Shown here: in pieces, positions 14,501 to 25,538 of the stretch | Layout of the letters: every line of letters starts with the position of its first letter | Numbering within the stretch: the stretch's first letter is position 1 | Assembly (NCBI GenBank): GCA_903813345.2 | Contig: CAIIXF020000007.1 | Coordinates: 25,779,564-25,843,563 of the forward strand | Length of the DNA stretch: 64,000 nucleotides | Source: Owenia fusiformis | Taxonomy: Eukaryota; Annelida; Polychaeta; Sabellida; Oweniidae | Direction: 5' to 3' | The notes under the pieces: model-generated | Told to the model about the DNA's origin: nothing | Database searches by the model: none | What the model saw: only the letters and a program-made list of their open reading frames with translations | Translations under genes and position numbers: made by a program

Positions 14501-17500
14501 GTTTTTACGGTAGATTTTGAAAAAACGAGAGTTTTTACGGTAGATTAATGAAAAAACGGGAGTTTTTACTTTAGATTTTGAAAAAACTGGAGTTTTTACG
14601 GTATGCTAAGGGCAATCTGCCTGAGGTTCCATTTTTAGGTTCGGTTTTTCGTGCATGAGCATTAAATCCAGCTATTTAATTGGTTGAAATTATTATGACG
14701 CATGCGCAGTTAATAAATTAATTAGAACTTATAATCTAAGATAGATGTCACTTACGTTCATTATTTCACAGCAGTCCCTACCCATAATGCGCCTTATATT
14801 GCGGGAATATTTTGTTTAGCGCGATATAAAAACAAAATGTATTCTCCCGACAGAAGTATGACAGAATACGAACTGGCCCCTGTTTGTGAACATTTGGTGT
14901 GCAAACTTATACCGAACTGATCGCAGAAAAGCAATTTGAATCATGGGAATGAAGTCCTTTTAAGTTATTTATGAAAGTATCGATAGTGAACCATGGGAGC
15001 CAATCCTTTTTGGAGTAAAAGAAAGAAGCGTGCCTGCAATAATCAAGGTCACAAATTTGTCAAATTTCTTTTAAATACGGTAGATTTCGACAGCAAAAAA
15101 ACGGAGATTTTACGGAAGTTAAACCAAGAATACGGGAGATTTTACGGGAGTTATACCAGAAAACGGGAGATTTAACGTGAGTTATACCAAGAATACGGGA
15201 GATTTTACGGGAGTTATACCAGAATACGGGAGATTTTACGGGAGATTTCAGCAAAAATACGGGAGATTTTACGGCCATATTTTTTAAAAAAATTACGGGA
15301 GATTTTAGTAGAAATACGGTACGGGAGTTTTTACGGGAGAAAACGGTACGGGAGTTTGGTATTTTTTACGGAAAAACAAAAAAATTACGGGAGATTCCCG
15401 TAAAAAAACGGGAGGTTGACAAGTCTGATCTTAGAAGTACCAATACTTCAGTGTAACCAGACAATAAAAATCTGTATTTCAGGTTGCACTGACAGATCCG
15501 TGAACTGCAATTACTACAGAAGTATAGGACGCTGTAATATTGCTTATTACAAAAGCCTTTGCCCGCGATCTTGCTCCAACTGTGGTGGTGTCGTTACACA
15601 ACGCCCCACTCCAAGACCAACTACTCCCCGACCAACAGGTAGGCTCCTTGATGTTAAGTTGTATTGTGAAATTATTTCATGAAATTATTCCACTACATAC
15701 AGTGGATCGTCATTGCATATGATTTTAAAAAGCATGTTAAACGTGTTGAATATGAAATCTATTTTTATTGTAGATAGTATATTTAGTATTTACTTCATAT
15801 TTAGGCTGCCAAGATAAATATACCAACTGTGGGTGGTTCAAAAGTAACGGATACTGTGACCGTCCAAACAACCGAGACTACTACCGAGGTATCTGCCCTA
15901 AATCATGCGGCGTATGCGGTGTTACGACGCCCCGTCCTACCCCACCTCCCGTCAACTGCAAAGACAAGTTCTCCAACTGCCCATCCTTCAAATCAATGGG
16001 ATATTGCGACCGAGTTCAAAATAAAGATTATTTTAGAAGCATCTGCCCCTTGTCCTGTGGAGTGTGTGGAGGAGTCACCCCTCGCCCAACAGTACGACCA
16101 ACTACTGGCCGTGAGTACAACTTATTCTCACTTATTCGGAGTACCTTATTGGACTAATTACATAAATCTCCTCCAAATTGATTTGAAGGAAATCCCGTCC
16201 ATCACTTATTTGGATCAATTCTATCTTTCATTATCTTTAATGATTGATAGGAAGGTAATCACCTTTCCTATGTTATGTTTGATAATCTCGCCCACAATCC
16301 ATTTATATTTTTTCCGATGCCTACGAACATCTGGCTAGTTCTTGAGTGATGGGATTTAAGTGGTTTTGGATACTCTTGGTTGAATTAAATCAAGATTTGT
16401 CCATTATTTAAATTCACAGCCAGGAATAGCCAGTGTGGAGTATCCAAGCTAGGCCATGATAGCTTCATTGTCGGAGGACAGGAGGCCCGCGTTGGAAGAT
16501 GGCCCTGGATGGCTGATCTACTCTCGAATGGAAGACACATTTGTGGAGGTTCCATCCTGAACGCTAACTGGATCCTGACTGCAGCTCATTGTGTCAGAGG
16601 GTAAGCCGTTATGCCATATCTAGCAAAAATTAACTTAACTCAAAATACCATCAATCTGCGCCAACTGATTAATGTTCACGGTCTCTCCTTTAACACGACA
16701 CACTGCATTTGTGATCGTGTGATCTTTCGCTGTATTTAGGAAGACTGCTAGCAGTCTACAGATCAGAGTAGGAGAACACGACCAGAGGAAGAAGACTGTT
16801 AACGGTGTCACTCACTCTGTTTTAAGAGTAATTGGTGTAAGTTGAGCTTACATTTTTTTTATTAGAGATGTAACACACTGTCAGTCAGAATCCATTATAC
16901 GAGGGTTGATCATAAAGTTCTCATAATATCCCGCTAATTTCTATATTTTTCAATATATTCTGATGAAATTTTCACAGAATGTGCAGCATAGAATGTCTTA
17001 TTAAATCAGATAAAAATATTTAGTTAAACAGAAATATTAAATAAGAAATGGTTTCCATAGTAACGGGAAGTCAAGGCACCCGGGGCAAATAAAAGTAATT
17101 GAGAGAATGGCTCTATTTAACCATTTTAACACACATAATAAACGCTCATAAATTGCCAAACACGTTAAAATGTTAACTTGAATATGTTGTTAAGTGCTTT
17201 TACTATTAAAAAATTGATCATGTGGATTGTGTGATGTCATAGGGGATGCTTTCATGCTTCAATAGATGTGATACCAGAGTCAGAGACTCAAAGCTAATGA
17301 TCAGAAATGACTGTGTAAGAGAAAGCAATAGATGCAGAGATCTTCAGAAAAATAAAATTCATATTGATAATATGTTATGTTAAGTTTGTAAGGTCCTTTG
17401 GTCAGACTAAACATGATCTAAAACAAATATTTTGCTAAGGTATCAACAAAATTACACCATGTGTGTGGTCTGTACATGTTAAAAATGAACTAAAGGGGCG

Positions 17501-20500
17501 AAATCAATTTTCCTCGGGATATTTGACAAAACAGTCATGGGGTCTAACAGTCACTTCTAATGAAGCATAACAATCATCCATTATGAGATCACGCAATCCA
17601 CATGACCATTATAATAGTTGACAACAGACAAGATCACATATTATTTGACAATTTAATGTGTTTGACAGCTTATTTGACAACTTATTATGTATTTGAACAT
17701 GGTTGATAGGGGCTATTCTAGCTATTTTTTTTTAATTTGCCCCGGGTGCCTTGATTTCAAGTTACTATGGCAACCATTTCTTATTTAATGTTTCTGTTAT
17801 CCTAAATATTATTTGCTGGATTAATAAAACATTCCATGCTACACATTCTGTGAAAATTTCATAGAAAAATATTGAAAAGTAAAGAAATTAGAGAGATATT
17901 ATGAGAACTTTATGATCAACCCTCGTATGATAAGCTCGTACTTATAATAACTCTTTCATTATTTCAAGTACAAAGCTTGTGTTCCCACAAAATACGATTA
18001 GGACGAAACTGTCAGTCAAAAGAGCATTGCAAAAATACTTGAAATTGATCGAAATACAAGAAATTGATCGAAACACAGAATGTTAAACCAATAATCATAT
18101 GTTTGGCCTTTCAACATTACAAAGAAACGTTAAACTCTAAACCACGAACACTACTATTTAATAACTGTAGTATTCGAGTCATGTAACTTACTCCAAAGTG
18201 TCATTTGACAAATTTCTACTCTGAAAATAAAATCGGTTTTGTTGCAAAAACAGACTTTAAATACCCGATATCATTTTATATAGAATGAACTTTTGGAAGT
18301 GTTAGTGGTTTACCATCGTAAAGTTTGGCCTTCTAGACAAGGTGCATTTTCATCTAGAGGAAATGTGGTAGGCGTTTAGTGTTAAAAGTGTTCTGACAAG
18401 TGTTTCTTATGTAATTTTTATGCTGAATCCAAAAAACCATGTTGGCAAGCTGAAATATGATTATTTAACCCTTAAAATACCATGTTAGTCCCCCTACCCC
18501 CAAAATTCACCCCTATGAGGGGGAAAAATTCGTCAACCTAAAATAACTTTGATTTTATGGTTTTTGTAAGTGAAATACATGGACATTGTATAAAATAAAC
18601 ATTTAAAGTATGAATGATACGGATTACACTAAAGAAATTTGAATAAAAGCAAAAAGTATGTACCCCAGGGGGCAAATTTATGACCCATTTTTTACTTTTC
18701 GTGTCATAACTTTTTTATAAGACAATGATGGATGCTAAAAAAATCCATGTTAAAGGCTTAATACCCGGTCTACTAATCCTGCAAGAATCAAAGTAATTCC
18801 TTTGATAATTGCCTTGAAAAAAATAAGTGAATTTAAGAAAAATGACATTTTAGCTGGGACTGATTTTATGTGTGACTATAACTGATCCCTATTGCTTTAA
18901 CATTTGTCCCTCTGTGTTCATATATTTGGCATTTTAGAATAAATCTAAAATATAAAACTTATTTTAGCTAAGTTTTAGGAAGATTTAAGCTTTCTAGCAT
19001 GTTCAAATATTAAAAATTCATGAAATATGATGTCTAAAATCTAAAGTTATAGGTATACCCTTGGAAGACCCCTATAATTTCTTATCTATGAACATATTTA
19101 TACCAATATTAGTTTTCTAGCTTAGACAAATAATGTATGATATATCCTGGCTTGGCTTTCTGGTAGTTTGAACAATCTTAGGTGTTATCATTGAAAATTC
19201 ATTCTTAAATCATAGGTCTGCAATCGATTAAATTCAAGTATACCATTAGCCTAGTATCATTCTACTGGTACAGGGTGTCCAAAAAACAGGACCGAAGAAA
19301 AGTTAGTTAACTTTGTCAATCCTGCATATTCTGCCTCAAAACTTCAGAATTATTCAGTTCATTCAATATGAATTTTGTTGTGAAAGTTTCATGATAATCT
19401 GCCTGTGGAGTCAAAAACTACAGCACTTTACAACATATGTCCAATGTGGCCACTTCTCCTCTACATGCACAATCAAATCTGGCGAAGGAAGTTGTTCAAT
19501 TGTCCATGGCGTGACTAAAATCTATCTAGAGAAGTAAAACTAGTGTCAGACAAATTTTCAGATGTTCTTCAATTTTAAGTGGATAGCTTCATCAGAAGCT
19601 TTGCAATCCATGTTGGTATGTGTAGGAGAGTCATCAACAGCTTCGTTGGCTGGAGTGGTGGCCACTTGGGACATGTGTCGTAAAATGCTGTAGTTTTTTA
19701 CTTTATAAGCAGATTATCATTAAATGTTCACAACAAAATCCACATTAAATGAAGTAAATAATTCTGAAATATTAAAGCAAAATATGAAAAATTGCCCAAA
19801 ATAATCAACATGAACAAGCTATGATTTCATAGATTAGTTTGATGTATGACATATTCCGAGCTGACTCTCTGTTTATTAAAACCATCTAAGAGGCTTAATC
19901 ATTGAAAATCATTACAAATAAAGGTCTAAACAGACAGTATTAAGGTACACTATTAGAATACCCTAATTATTTCCAGGCTTAGAGTTTATTGGTACCTACT
20001 ACTGTTTCATAGCTCAGAGGTTTAATATATGATATATCCTGACTAGTTTTTCTGCAGATTTGAACCAATGACAGGTCTAATCATTGATTATACTTCATAT
20101 ACTAGGTCTAAAATTGAAGTATTCAATAGAACCCTCTATGAAAATTCAAAAAAAGATTCAAAATGACATTAACCTCGACATTAGATCTGAATAAGGATTA
20201 AAATCCTTCGTAGAGCTGAACAGGGAAGACAAGGCTAACTTCATTCTGGTGTTGATACATGGGCCTGGTCCAAATCTTGCTATACTTCATCCAAGCCCAA
20301 AGAAAGGGAAATTAGGAACTTCATCTCAATGCATTTCAATGCATGATCCCTTATTTCATGACCACCAAAATTATGGAAGGTGTGGCACAGTAAACTTAGA
20401 GGAAATGCACTAACTATTAGAATATAGTACCTGCTGCAGTTGAGCGAGGATTCTTGCATTGAACTATGTTGTAAAAGGCTCTACAAATTCAATCAACCAA

Positions 20501-23500
20501 GTTGATTGATCCCTATGCCAGTATGCTATTGGTTAGAAGGGTGGCAGAATTGTAGGCATAACACAAAGACAATATCTGCATTGAACAGATGGGCACTGGG
20601 GTATAATCTTAGGTCACACATGGGGAGTCCAAACAAGAATGATGTTTGGACTTGCTTTTTGAGATTCCATAGAGGGGGGGGGGTGGTAATTTGCAAATCA
20701 AAACAAGAATCTATGGATATATAAGCACAAATGCCAAAGGGAAGGGTGACTAAAAACATTAAAGAAACCCAACAAGAAAAGCAAACCGCAAGTGCAAATC
20801 TGTCATAAGAAAAGTAGACCCTATATATCCCAAAACCATAATCTAACGTGAAAAGAAACAATAGTTGTAGATACTAGTACTCATAAAAGATAGAGTATTC
20901 AGTCTCTGGAAGAAGATAAAATATGTGACATGCTGCTGAAATTTGGCATGTTTATAGAAGATCCATTACTTAATTTCCAAAGTATATGTACAAAAGATGT
21001 ACTCACAGAAACAATCAACAGGCTCGACAGTTTGGCCAACAACTGGATGTCTTTGTGTCTTAGAGGTTGATACCAACAGGGTCAAATGAAAGACACAACA
21101 TTTCTTGATCTACTGAGCAAGCACCAACATTTTTAAACTATATGCTTAATCCCAATATAAACGAGCAGAAAGTTGTTAAGGCAGACAGGAATGTTTTGCA
21201 GAATCTTATCACTGCATATGAAGCTAACCACAGATCTGTGGGCATCAATGAAATCATGAAACATGAGCTGATGTCTTTTCCAATAGCCCTCATTGACGAA
21301 TGAAACATTCAAGCCAACTCAAATGTACTCTACTCCTTAACTGTTTAACAAATGGTATTGAAATGCCAACCGTAATATTTCCAATATATGATCCTTCTTA
21401 CAAATTAGCATCAATTGCATCTACATCTGAGGATTTGGCCACAGTCTTCAAGGAAGCAAAACTTCAGCAGTGAAGTGTACTGTGCCCAATCTTGCATACT
21501 TTTGGTGGTCATATCTCATGAAAAAGGGGGTCATGCATTGAAATACATTGAGATGAAGCTCCCAATTTCCCTTTCTTTGGGCTATGGTGAAGCGTATCAA
21601 GATTTGGACCATGTCCATGTATTACTACCAGAATGAAAAGTAATCCTTGTCTTCCTTGTTCAGCTCTATGAAGGATTGTAATTCTGATTTACAAGAGTCA
21701 TCCGAGATCACATCAATCAGTTGCTTTATTTGATTTCCAGATCCAATGTTATGGTTAATGTCATTCTGAATCTTTTTTGAATTTCCCATATATGGTCCTA
21801 TTGGATTTAAATTTCAAAAATTGCTACTCTGCAAAAACTCTCATTAACTGAAACATCCCACTAATTCAAAATGTTGTCAAAGTGAGTATACGCCATTTGT
21901 CAAGAATTTGCCAAGAGTAACACAGAAAGGTTGGTGGGGACAGTGGGGGAGGGGGGGGGGATTTTTTAATATGACTTAACATTGTTCAGGGAAGAAAACT
22001 CCATAAAATGAAGATTTGTATGACTCATTGGTACTTTTGCTCTCACGTCATGCAGGCTGCTTAGAATGAAATTAGCCTTGTCTTCCTAGTTCAGCTCTAT
22101 GAAGAATTGTAATTCTGATTCAGATCCAGTGTTGAGGTTAATGTCATTCTGAATCTTTTTTGAATTTATCATAGAGGGTTCTATTGAATACTTCAATTTT
22201 AGACCTAGCATATTAAGTATATTCAATGATTAGACCTGTTAGGTGGTTCAAATCTGCAGAAAAACTAGTCAGAATATGTCATATATCAAACCTCCAAGCT
22301 ATGAGACAGTAGTAGGTACCAATATACTCTAAGCCTGGAATTAATAAGGGTGTTCTAATAGTCTACCTTAATATTGTCCGTTTAGGCCTTTATTTGTAAT
22401 GGTTTTCAATGATTAAGCCTCTTAGATGGTTAAAATCACCAGAAAGTCAGCTTGGAATATGTCATGCATCAAACAACTAATCTATGAAATCATAGCTAAA
22501 TGTAGTTCAATTATGCTCATACCAGTAGAATGATACTAATGGTATACATGAATTTAATCGATTGCAGACCTATGATTTAAGAATGAATTTTCAATGATAA
22601 CACTTACAGAAAGCCAAGCCAGGATCATATCATACATGATATCATACATCATTTCTCTAAGCTAGAAAACTAATATTGGTACAAATATGTTCATAAATAA
22701 GAAATTATAAGGGTCTTCCAAGGGTATACCTATAACTTTAGATTTTAGACATCATATTTCATGAATTTTTAATAGTTGAACATGATAAAAAGCTTAAATC
22801 TTCCCAAAACTTTGCTAAAATAAGTTTTATATTTTAGATTTATTCTAAAATGCTAAATATATGAACACAGAGGGATAAATGTTAAAGCAATAGGGGTCAG
22901 TTATAGTCACACATAGAATCAGTCCCAGCTAAAATGTCATTTTTTTCTTAAATTCACTAATTTTTTTCAAGGCAATTATCAAAGGAATTACTTTGATTCT
23001 TGCAGGATTAGTAGACCAGGTATTATGCCTTTTACATGGATTTTTTTAGCATCCATCATTGCCTAATAAAAAAGTTATGACACGAAAAGTAAAAAATGGG
23101 TCATAAATTTGCCCCCTGGGGTACATACTTTTTGCTTTTATTCAAATTTCTTAAGGGTAATCCGTATCATTCATACTTCAAATGTTTATTTTATACAATG
23201 CTCATGTATTTCACTTACAAAAACCATAAAATCAAAGTTATTTTAGGTTGACGAATTTTTTCCCCCTGATAGGGGTGAATTTTGGGGGTAGGGGGACTAA
23301 CATGGTATTTTAAGGGTTAAATAATCATATTTCAGCTTGCCAACATGGTTTTTTGGATTCAGCATAAAAAGTTACATAAGAAACACTTGTCAGAACACTT
23401 TTAACACTAAACGCCTACCACATTTTACAGAGAGACCTTTTGCAAAAAAGCACCCGGTCTATTCATACAGTTTCTATCACATTTTTAATGTAAGACTACC

Positions 23501-25108
23501 AGCACACTGAACATTAAACATTCGCGGTAAGTAAAACCCAAACATATAAATCAGAGAACACAAGGGAAGTAATATACCTAAGGAACACATCTGTTCAAAT
23601 CTACACTACAAATACATGCATTATAATTACTATTAATTAATCTATTTGCTATCTAGGAAGTTCGGTAAAACCCCCATTTGCCATGTATAAGAATGATGTT
23701 GAAAAAATACTGAGACAAATGATAGGTCACAATGCATTAATTGACAAATAAGAAGGCAGTAAAAAGATGAGCATTGTTGTCGTATATTAATCTAATGGCT
23801 GAGTGGATCCCCTGCATATTTAAAGGGTTCGATTTGTGTACATATCATATATTATTATATAATAGTCGTAAACGTCCTATCATTTTGTAGCATACAGGTT
23901 ACAACCCTTCAAGCAGGATCTCTCACGACAATGACATAGCTCTCCTTAAACTCAGCAAACCAATTGACATGACAAACACACATGTGAACACAATCTGTCT
24001 CCCACAGAAAGGGGAACAGTTCTCCGGACAGTGTGTTGCAACCGGCTGGGGAATGACACAAGGTATGTATGGAATAGTATAATTATTAATTATATTAATT
24101 TTGTATGACTGGTTTAAGAGAAACGTGTGTTCAAAAAGTTCCCCATATCGATACCACTCCTTTATTGATGCGTGAGTTAAAACAAAATTAGAGGTCTGGG
24201 TATAAGGCTAAAAACTAAACGAATGATACGTATCGCTCATTCTAACATTTATAACTTGATTTTATGAGGCGTGATATTCTAAGTTTAGAAAGTAAATAAC
24301 ATTAAGTTGAGGTCAGAATGACAATTCATCTGTTTTAAAATGTAGAATAGCTTTACTATATTATGTTAGACAGAAAGTGATGTCGATAACCTAGCTATGT
24401 GTTAGTTTCGTATTAATCCCAACCCAAAATAAATAAGTGACTATTCCAATCAAATTGTTTTATTAGGAACTGGTGACATGACTAAACTAAGAGAGGTGAC
24501 AGTTCCAGTGTACACGACCTCAGACTGTAATAGACATTGGGGAGGAAGGGTATCTGATAGACAGATCTGTATGGGAACCGTGCCACCAGCACCAACTAAG
24601 ACTGCATGCAGGGTAAAAAATGTTTGAATCACCTTCAACAATATATTTTAGGGCAAGACATAAGTTGTCCATGTAGCATTAAACCTGAAAGTTATTTGAC
24701 TGACAAGGATTCTCATAGTTTTCCATACAGAGAATTCAAATTAAGTTTAACTTTTCCTCACAGCAAAACAAAGTTCAAAACAATAATCACATGAATGCAA
24801 ACAAACTGAAAATCTACAATCTAGTACAAAAATGAAGTACTGTAGTTCATGAAAAATGATATGACGTATACGCCGGTCGCTAAATGAATATTTCTTGCAA
24901 ATAGGCAAACCATAAGTTAAATGTCCAAGTTTAAAACAATATCATTATCTAATAGGGTGACTCTGGAGGTCCATTGGTCTGCAAGAAAAATGGTCGATGG
25001 GTCCAGTCGGGTGTGACGTCATGGGGAACATTCCAGTGCACTGGCAAGCCAGCAGTTTATACAAGAACTTCCGAGTATTTAGACTGGATTAATGCCAACA
25101 TGAGATAA
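1821..25108 (+). CDS. Chimeric secreted protease: astacin + 3 ShK domains + chymotrypsin-fold serine protease
   Basis: Thirteen exons: 1821/1824-1868, 2422-2566, 2871-2988, 12861-13036, 13365-13589, 13755-13844, 15483-15638, 15805-16110, 16420-16600, 16740-16836, 23891-24062, 24467-24612, 24956-25108 (stop TAA). All introns are GT-AG and all phases join, giving about 669 residues from the ATG at 1824 (the ATG at 1821 is in frame and adds one Met). Order: signal peptide 1-15; propeptide with aspartate switch FEGDI; astacin domain to about 235; Pro/Thr linker; ShK 1 about 268-303; ShK 2 and 3 about 320-405; serine protease 437-669. Both catalytic centres look complete: zinc motif H131-E132-H135-H141 with Met-turn SVMHY, and triad H477, D528, S622. 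The product should be secreted and proteolytic; substrates are unknown. A few astacins carry ShK domains; joining to a second protease is unusual. Intron sizes (up to 9.9 kb) reflect inserted repeats. No AATAAA is seen just after the stop, only TATAAA-like variants. Confidence 0.92.
2871..13589 (+). CDS. Exons 3-5: astacin catalytic domain
   Basis: Exon 3 (2871-2988) gives the helix and the motif TCIKWVPR. Exon 4 (12861-13036) carries the zinc signature [15 protein letters not shown] followed by SDRDNYV. Exon 5 (13365-13589) carries YDYGSVMHY (Met-turn with the Tyr zinc ligand), [11 protein letters not shown] and the terminal LYKCSG. All hallmark residues of family M12A are present, including the cysteines that form the two conserved disulfides. 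Exons 3 and 4 are separated by a 9.9-kb intron mostly made of one transposon-like element. Exon 5 ends in a Gly-rich run that begins the linker. Confidence 0.93.
4238..4600 (+). repeat. Tandem repeat of about 148 bp inside the left arm
   Basis: A unit starting ATTTCGGAAT recurs at 4238, 4386 and 4533, each copy carrying TTTTATACTCCATTGG and the block TTCGGATTAATCCGGATT. The same array appears inverted in the right arm (about 11.3-11.7 kb) with slightly different copy number. It produces an apparent 84-codon frame that is repeat, not gene. Confidence 0.8.
4785..4870 (+). repeat. Possible tRNA-derived SINE-like head in the inverted arms
   Basis: Within both arms (left about 4800-4860, right inverted about 11040-11110) lies a box-A-like stretch near CTATGGT.. 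and, about 35 bases on, GGTTCGCACCC or GGTTCGTATCCC, which resembles a polymerase III box B. No full tRNA cloverleaf was found. Weak evidence. Confidence 0.25.
8612..9033. repeat. Cluster of short palindromic elements
   Basis: Three copies of one sequence beginning GCTTGTATTCGC and containing AACGCCTGTCGGCTACCGG follow each other (about 8612, 8798 and 8985). The middle copy is a full palindrome: its right end (about 8935-8983) is the complement of its left end. The first is shortened at the right and the third is only a left half. They look like a small foldback transposon family inside the middle of the intron-3 element. Confidence 0.65.
9090..9145 (+). repeat. Short tandem repeat, three 16-bp units
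   Basis: Three neighbouring units of the form CCCAGTTCTCCGAAA, CCCAGTTGTCCGAAA and CCCATTACTCCGAAA. No function assigned. Confidence 0.6.
13136..13260 (+). mobile_element. Tiny retro-insert with 17-bp target duplication (intron 4)
   Basis: The 17-mer GTCTTCAGCCAAATATA occurs at 13136-13152 and again at 13244-13260. Between them lie 91 bases ending in AATAAAAAATTTAAAAAA. A long target duplication and an A-rich 3' end with a polyadenylation-like signal are the marks of LINE-driven insertion. The insert is probably a strongly 5'-truncated LINE tail or a retroposed 3' UTR. Confidence 0.75.
13755..16110 (+). CDS. Exons 6-8: Pro/Thr linker and three ShK domains
   Basis: Exon 6 (13755-13844) encodes only a Thr/Pro/Arg-rich linker with repeats like TPRPTPRPT. 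Exon 7 (15483-15638) encodes one ShK module, six cysteines from CTDRSVNC to SCSNC, then another PT-rich linker. Exon 8 (15805-16110) encodes two further ShK modules (CQDKYTNC to CGVC, and CKDKFSNC to CGVC) separated by a Pro-rich spacer. All three exons are bounded by phase-1 introns on both sides, so each can be gained or lost without breaking the frame. ShK modules in proteases usually act as binding or exosite domains; they were named after a potassium-channel blocker of sea anemones, and a toxin role is not implied here. Confidence 0.92.
13857..14605 (+). repeat. Minisatellite block 1 (intron 6)
   Basis: About 25 degenerate units of roughly 28-31 bp built on AAAACGGGAGTTTTTACGG followed by TAGATTT. 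It starts just after the exon-6 donor at 13845. Open frames over it code only for the repeat. Confidence 0.9.
14606..15069 (+). other. Non-repetitive spacer between the minisatellite blocks
   Basis: Single-copy-looking intron 6 sequence with no gene, splice pair or inverted repeat recognised. Confidence 0.5.
15070..15412 (+). repeat. Minisatellite block 2 (intron 6)
   Basis: Units related to block 1, based on TACGGGAGATTTTACGGGAG with ATTATACCAGAA-type spacers, end about 70 bases before the exon-7 acceptor at 15481-15482. The two blocks probably derive from one array split by the intervening 460 bases. Confidence 0.85.
16420..25108 (+). CDS. Exons 9-13: S1-family serine protease domain
   Basis: Exon 9 (16420-16600) has a light-chain CG motif (C426), the activation boundary with IVGG at 437-440, and TAAHC with catalytic H477. 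Exon 10 is 16740-16836. Exon 11 (23891-24062) has DNDIALL with D528 and ICLP, whose C549 should pair with C426 and hold the cleaved chains together. Exon 12 is 24467-24612. Exon 13 (24956-25108) has GDSGGP with S622, then SWG and the C-terminal helix DWINANMR. At the position equivalent to chymotrypsin 189 there is Thr616, not Asp, so trypsin-like Arg/Lys specificity is not expected. The residue before IVGG is Phe rather than Arg or Lys. Confidence 0.92.
16900..17925. mobile_element. Mariner-type foldback element (intron 10)
   Basis: Left end CGAGGGTTGATCATAAAGTT at 16900 is mirrored by its complement ending at 17925, and both ends are flanked by TA (16898-16899 and 17926-17927). Similarity between the halves extends inward for around 350-400 bases with drift. 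The CGAGGGT terminus and TA target duplication are typical of mariner elements. No transposase frame is present, so it is non-autonomous. Confidence 0.75.
18361..23425. mobile_element. 5-kb foldback element with about 2-kb inverted arms (intron 10)
   Basis: The arm starting AAATGTGGTAGGCGTTTAGT at 18361 is repeated inverted, ending at 23425. Complementarity can be followed through many landmarks, for example TACCCCAGGGGGCAAATT near 18662 against its complement near 23105, as far inward as about 20400 on the left and about 21465 on the right. The loop is about 1 kb. The right arm has a local duplication (about 21640-22170), and the left arm is interrupted by another foldback. No transposase frame was recognised. 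Confidence 0.75.
19273..19805. mobile_element. Small foldback element nested in the left arm
   Basis: This stretch breaks the match between the arms of the 5-kb element: the right arm lacks it. Its two ends are complementary to each other (about 19330-19430 against 19690-19790, sharing CTTCAGAATTATT and AAAAACTACAGCA type blocks). It therefore inserted later than the host element. Confidence 0.6.
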
Positions 25109-25274
25109 GATGTAATTTTGGAAATATTTATTATAAATATTTATAAAAATGTCGCTATACAAGGCAATGTATTTGATTTCGTAGTATAACATTTGAGGAG
25201 TCTTACTGTAGGAAATGAGGTCAAAACAAATACTCCCTCCCTCCTTCCCTTAATCTAGAATAGTTCTATTGCAA

Positions 25275-25538
25275 AAACATATGCATTCACTCTATCTACA
25301 GTCTCTGTACTTAGTTCCACAGGGATATACCATAGCTAGTATTTTCTTCACCGTTCCAAATCAGTGGTGATTCAACAAGATCTTCATACTTCAAATAACA
25401 AAAGAATGATCGCTCCCCTCCTTGTGCCAGTTGGCATGAAGTTACATGAACTCAAAAAACGTCCTCATGCCTATTAATTGTATCGTGCGACTGGCTTTCC
25501 AAGTTTCACTCGATCTATATCCTTAAGATCGTAGATTA
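25275..25538 (-). pseudogene. Relic of a third sulfotransferase copy (C-terminal exon)
   Basis: The minus strand reads as a decayed copy of exon 5 of the two sulfotransferases described here, from the part matching LIYDLKDIDR to the part matching TVDKLNAY. It is closer to the plus-strand copy at 44-46 kb than to its immediate neighbour. It contains several small deletions and stops and has no intact frame. It lies directly downstream of the neighbouring minus-strand copy. Confidence 0.7.

Noticed and set aside
15829-16338. 169-codon open frame
   Set aside because: It runs in the wrong frame over the double-ShK exon; the other frame gives two complete ShK cysteine patterns and correct splice phases.
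20526-20861. 111-codon minus-strand frame in the loop of the 5-kb foldback
   Set aside because: No domain recognised, low-complexity aromatic composition and no splice support.
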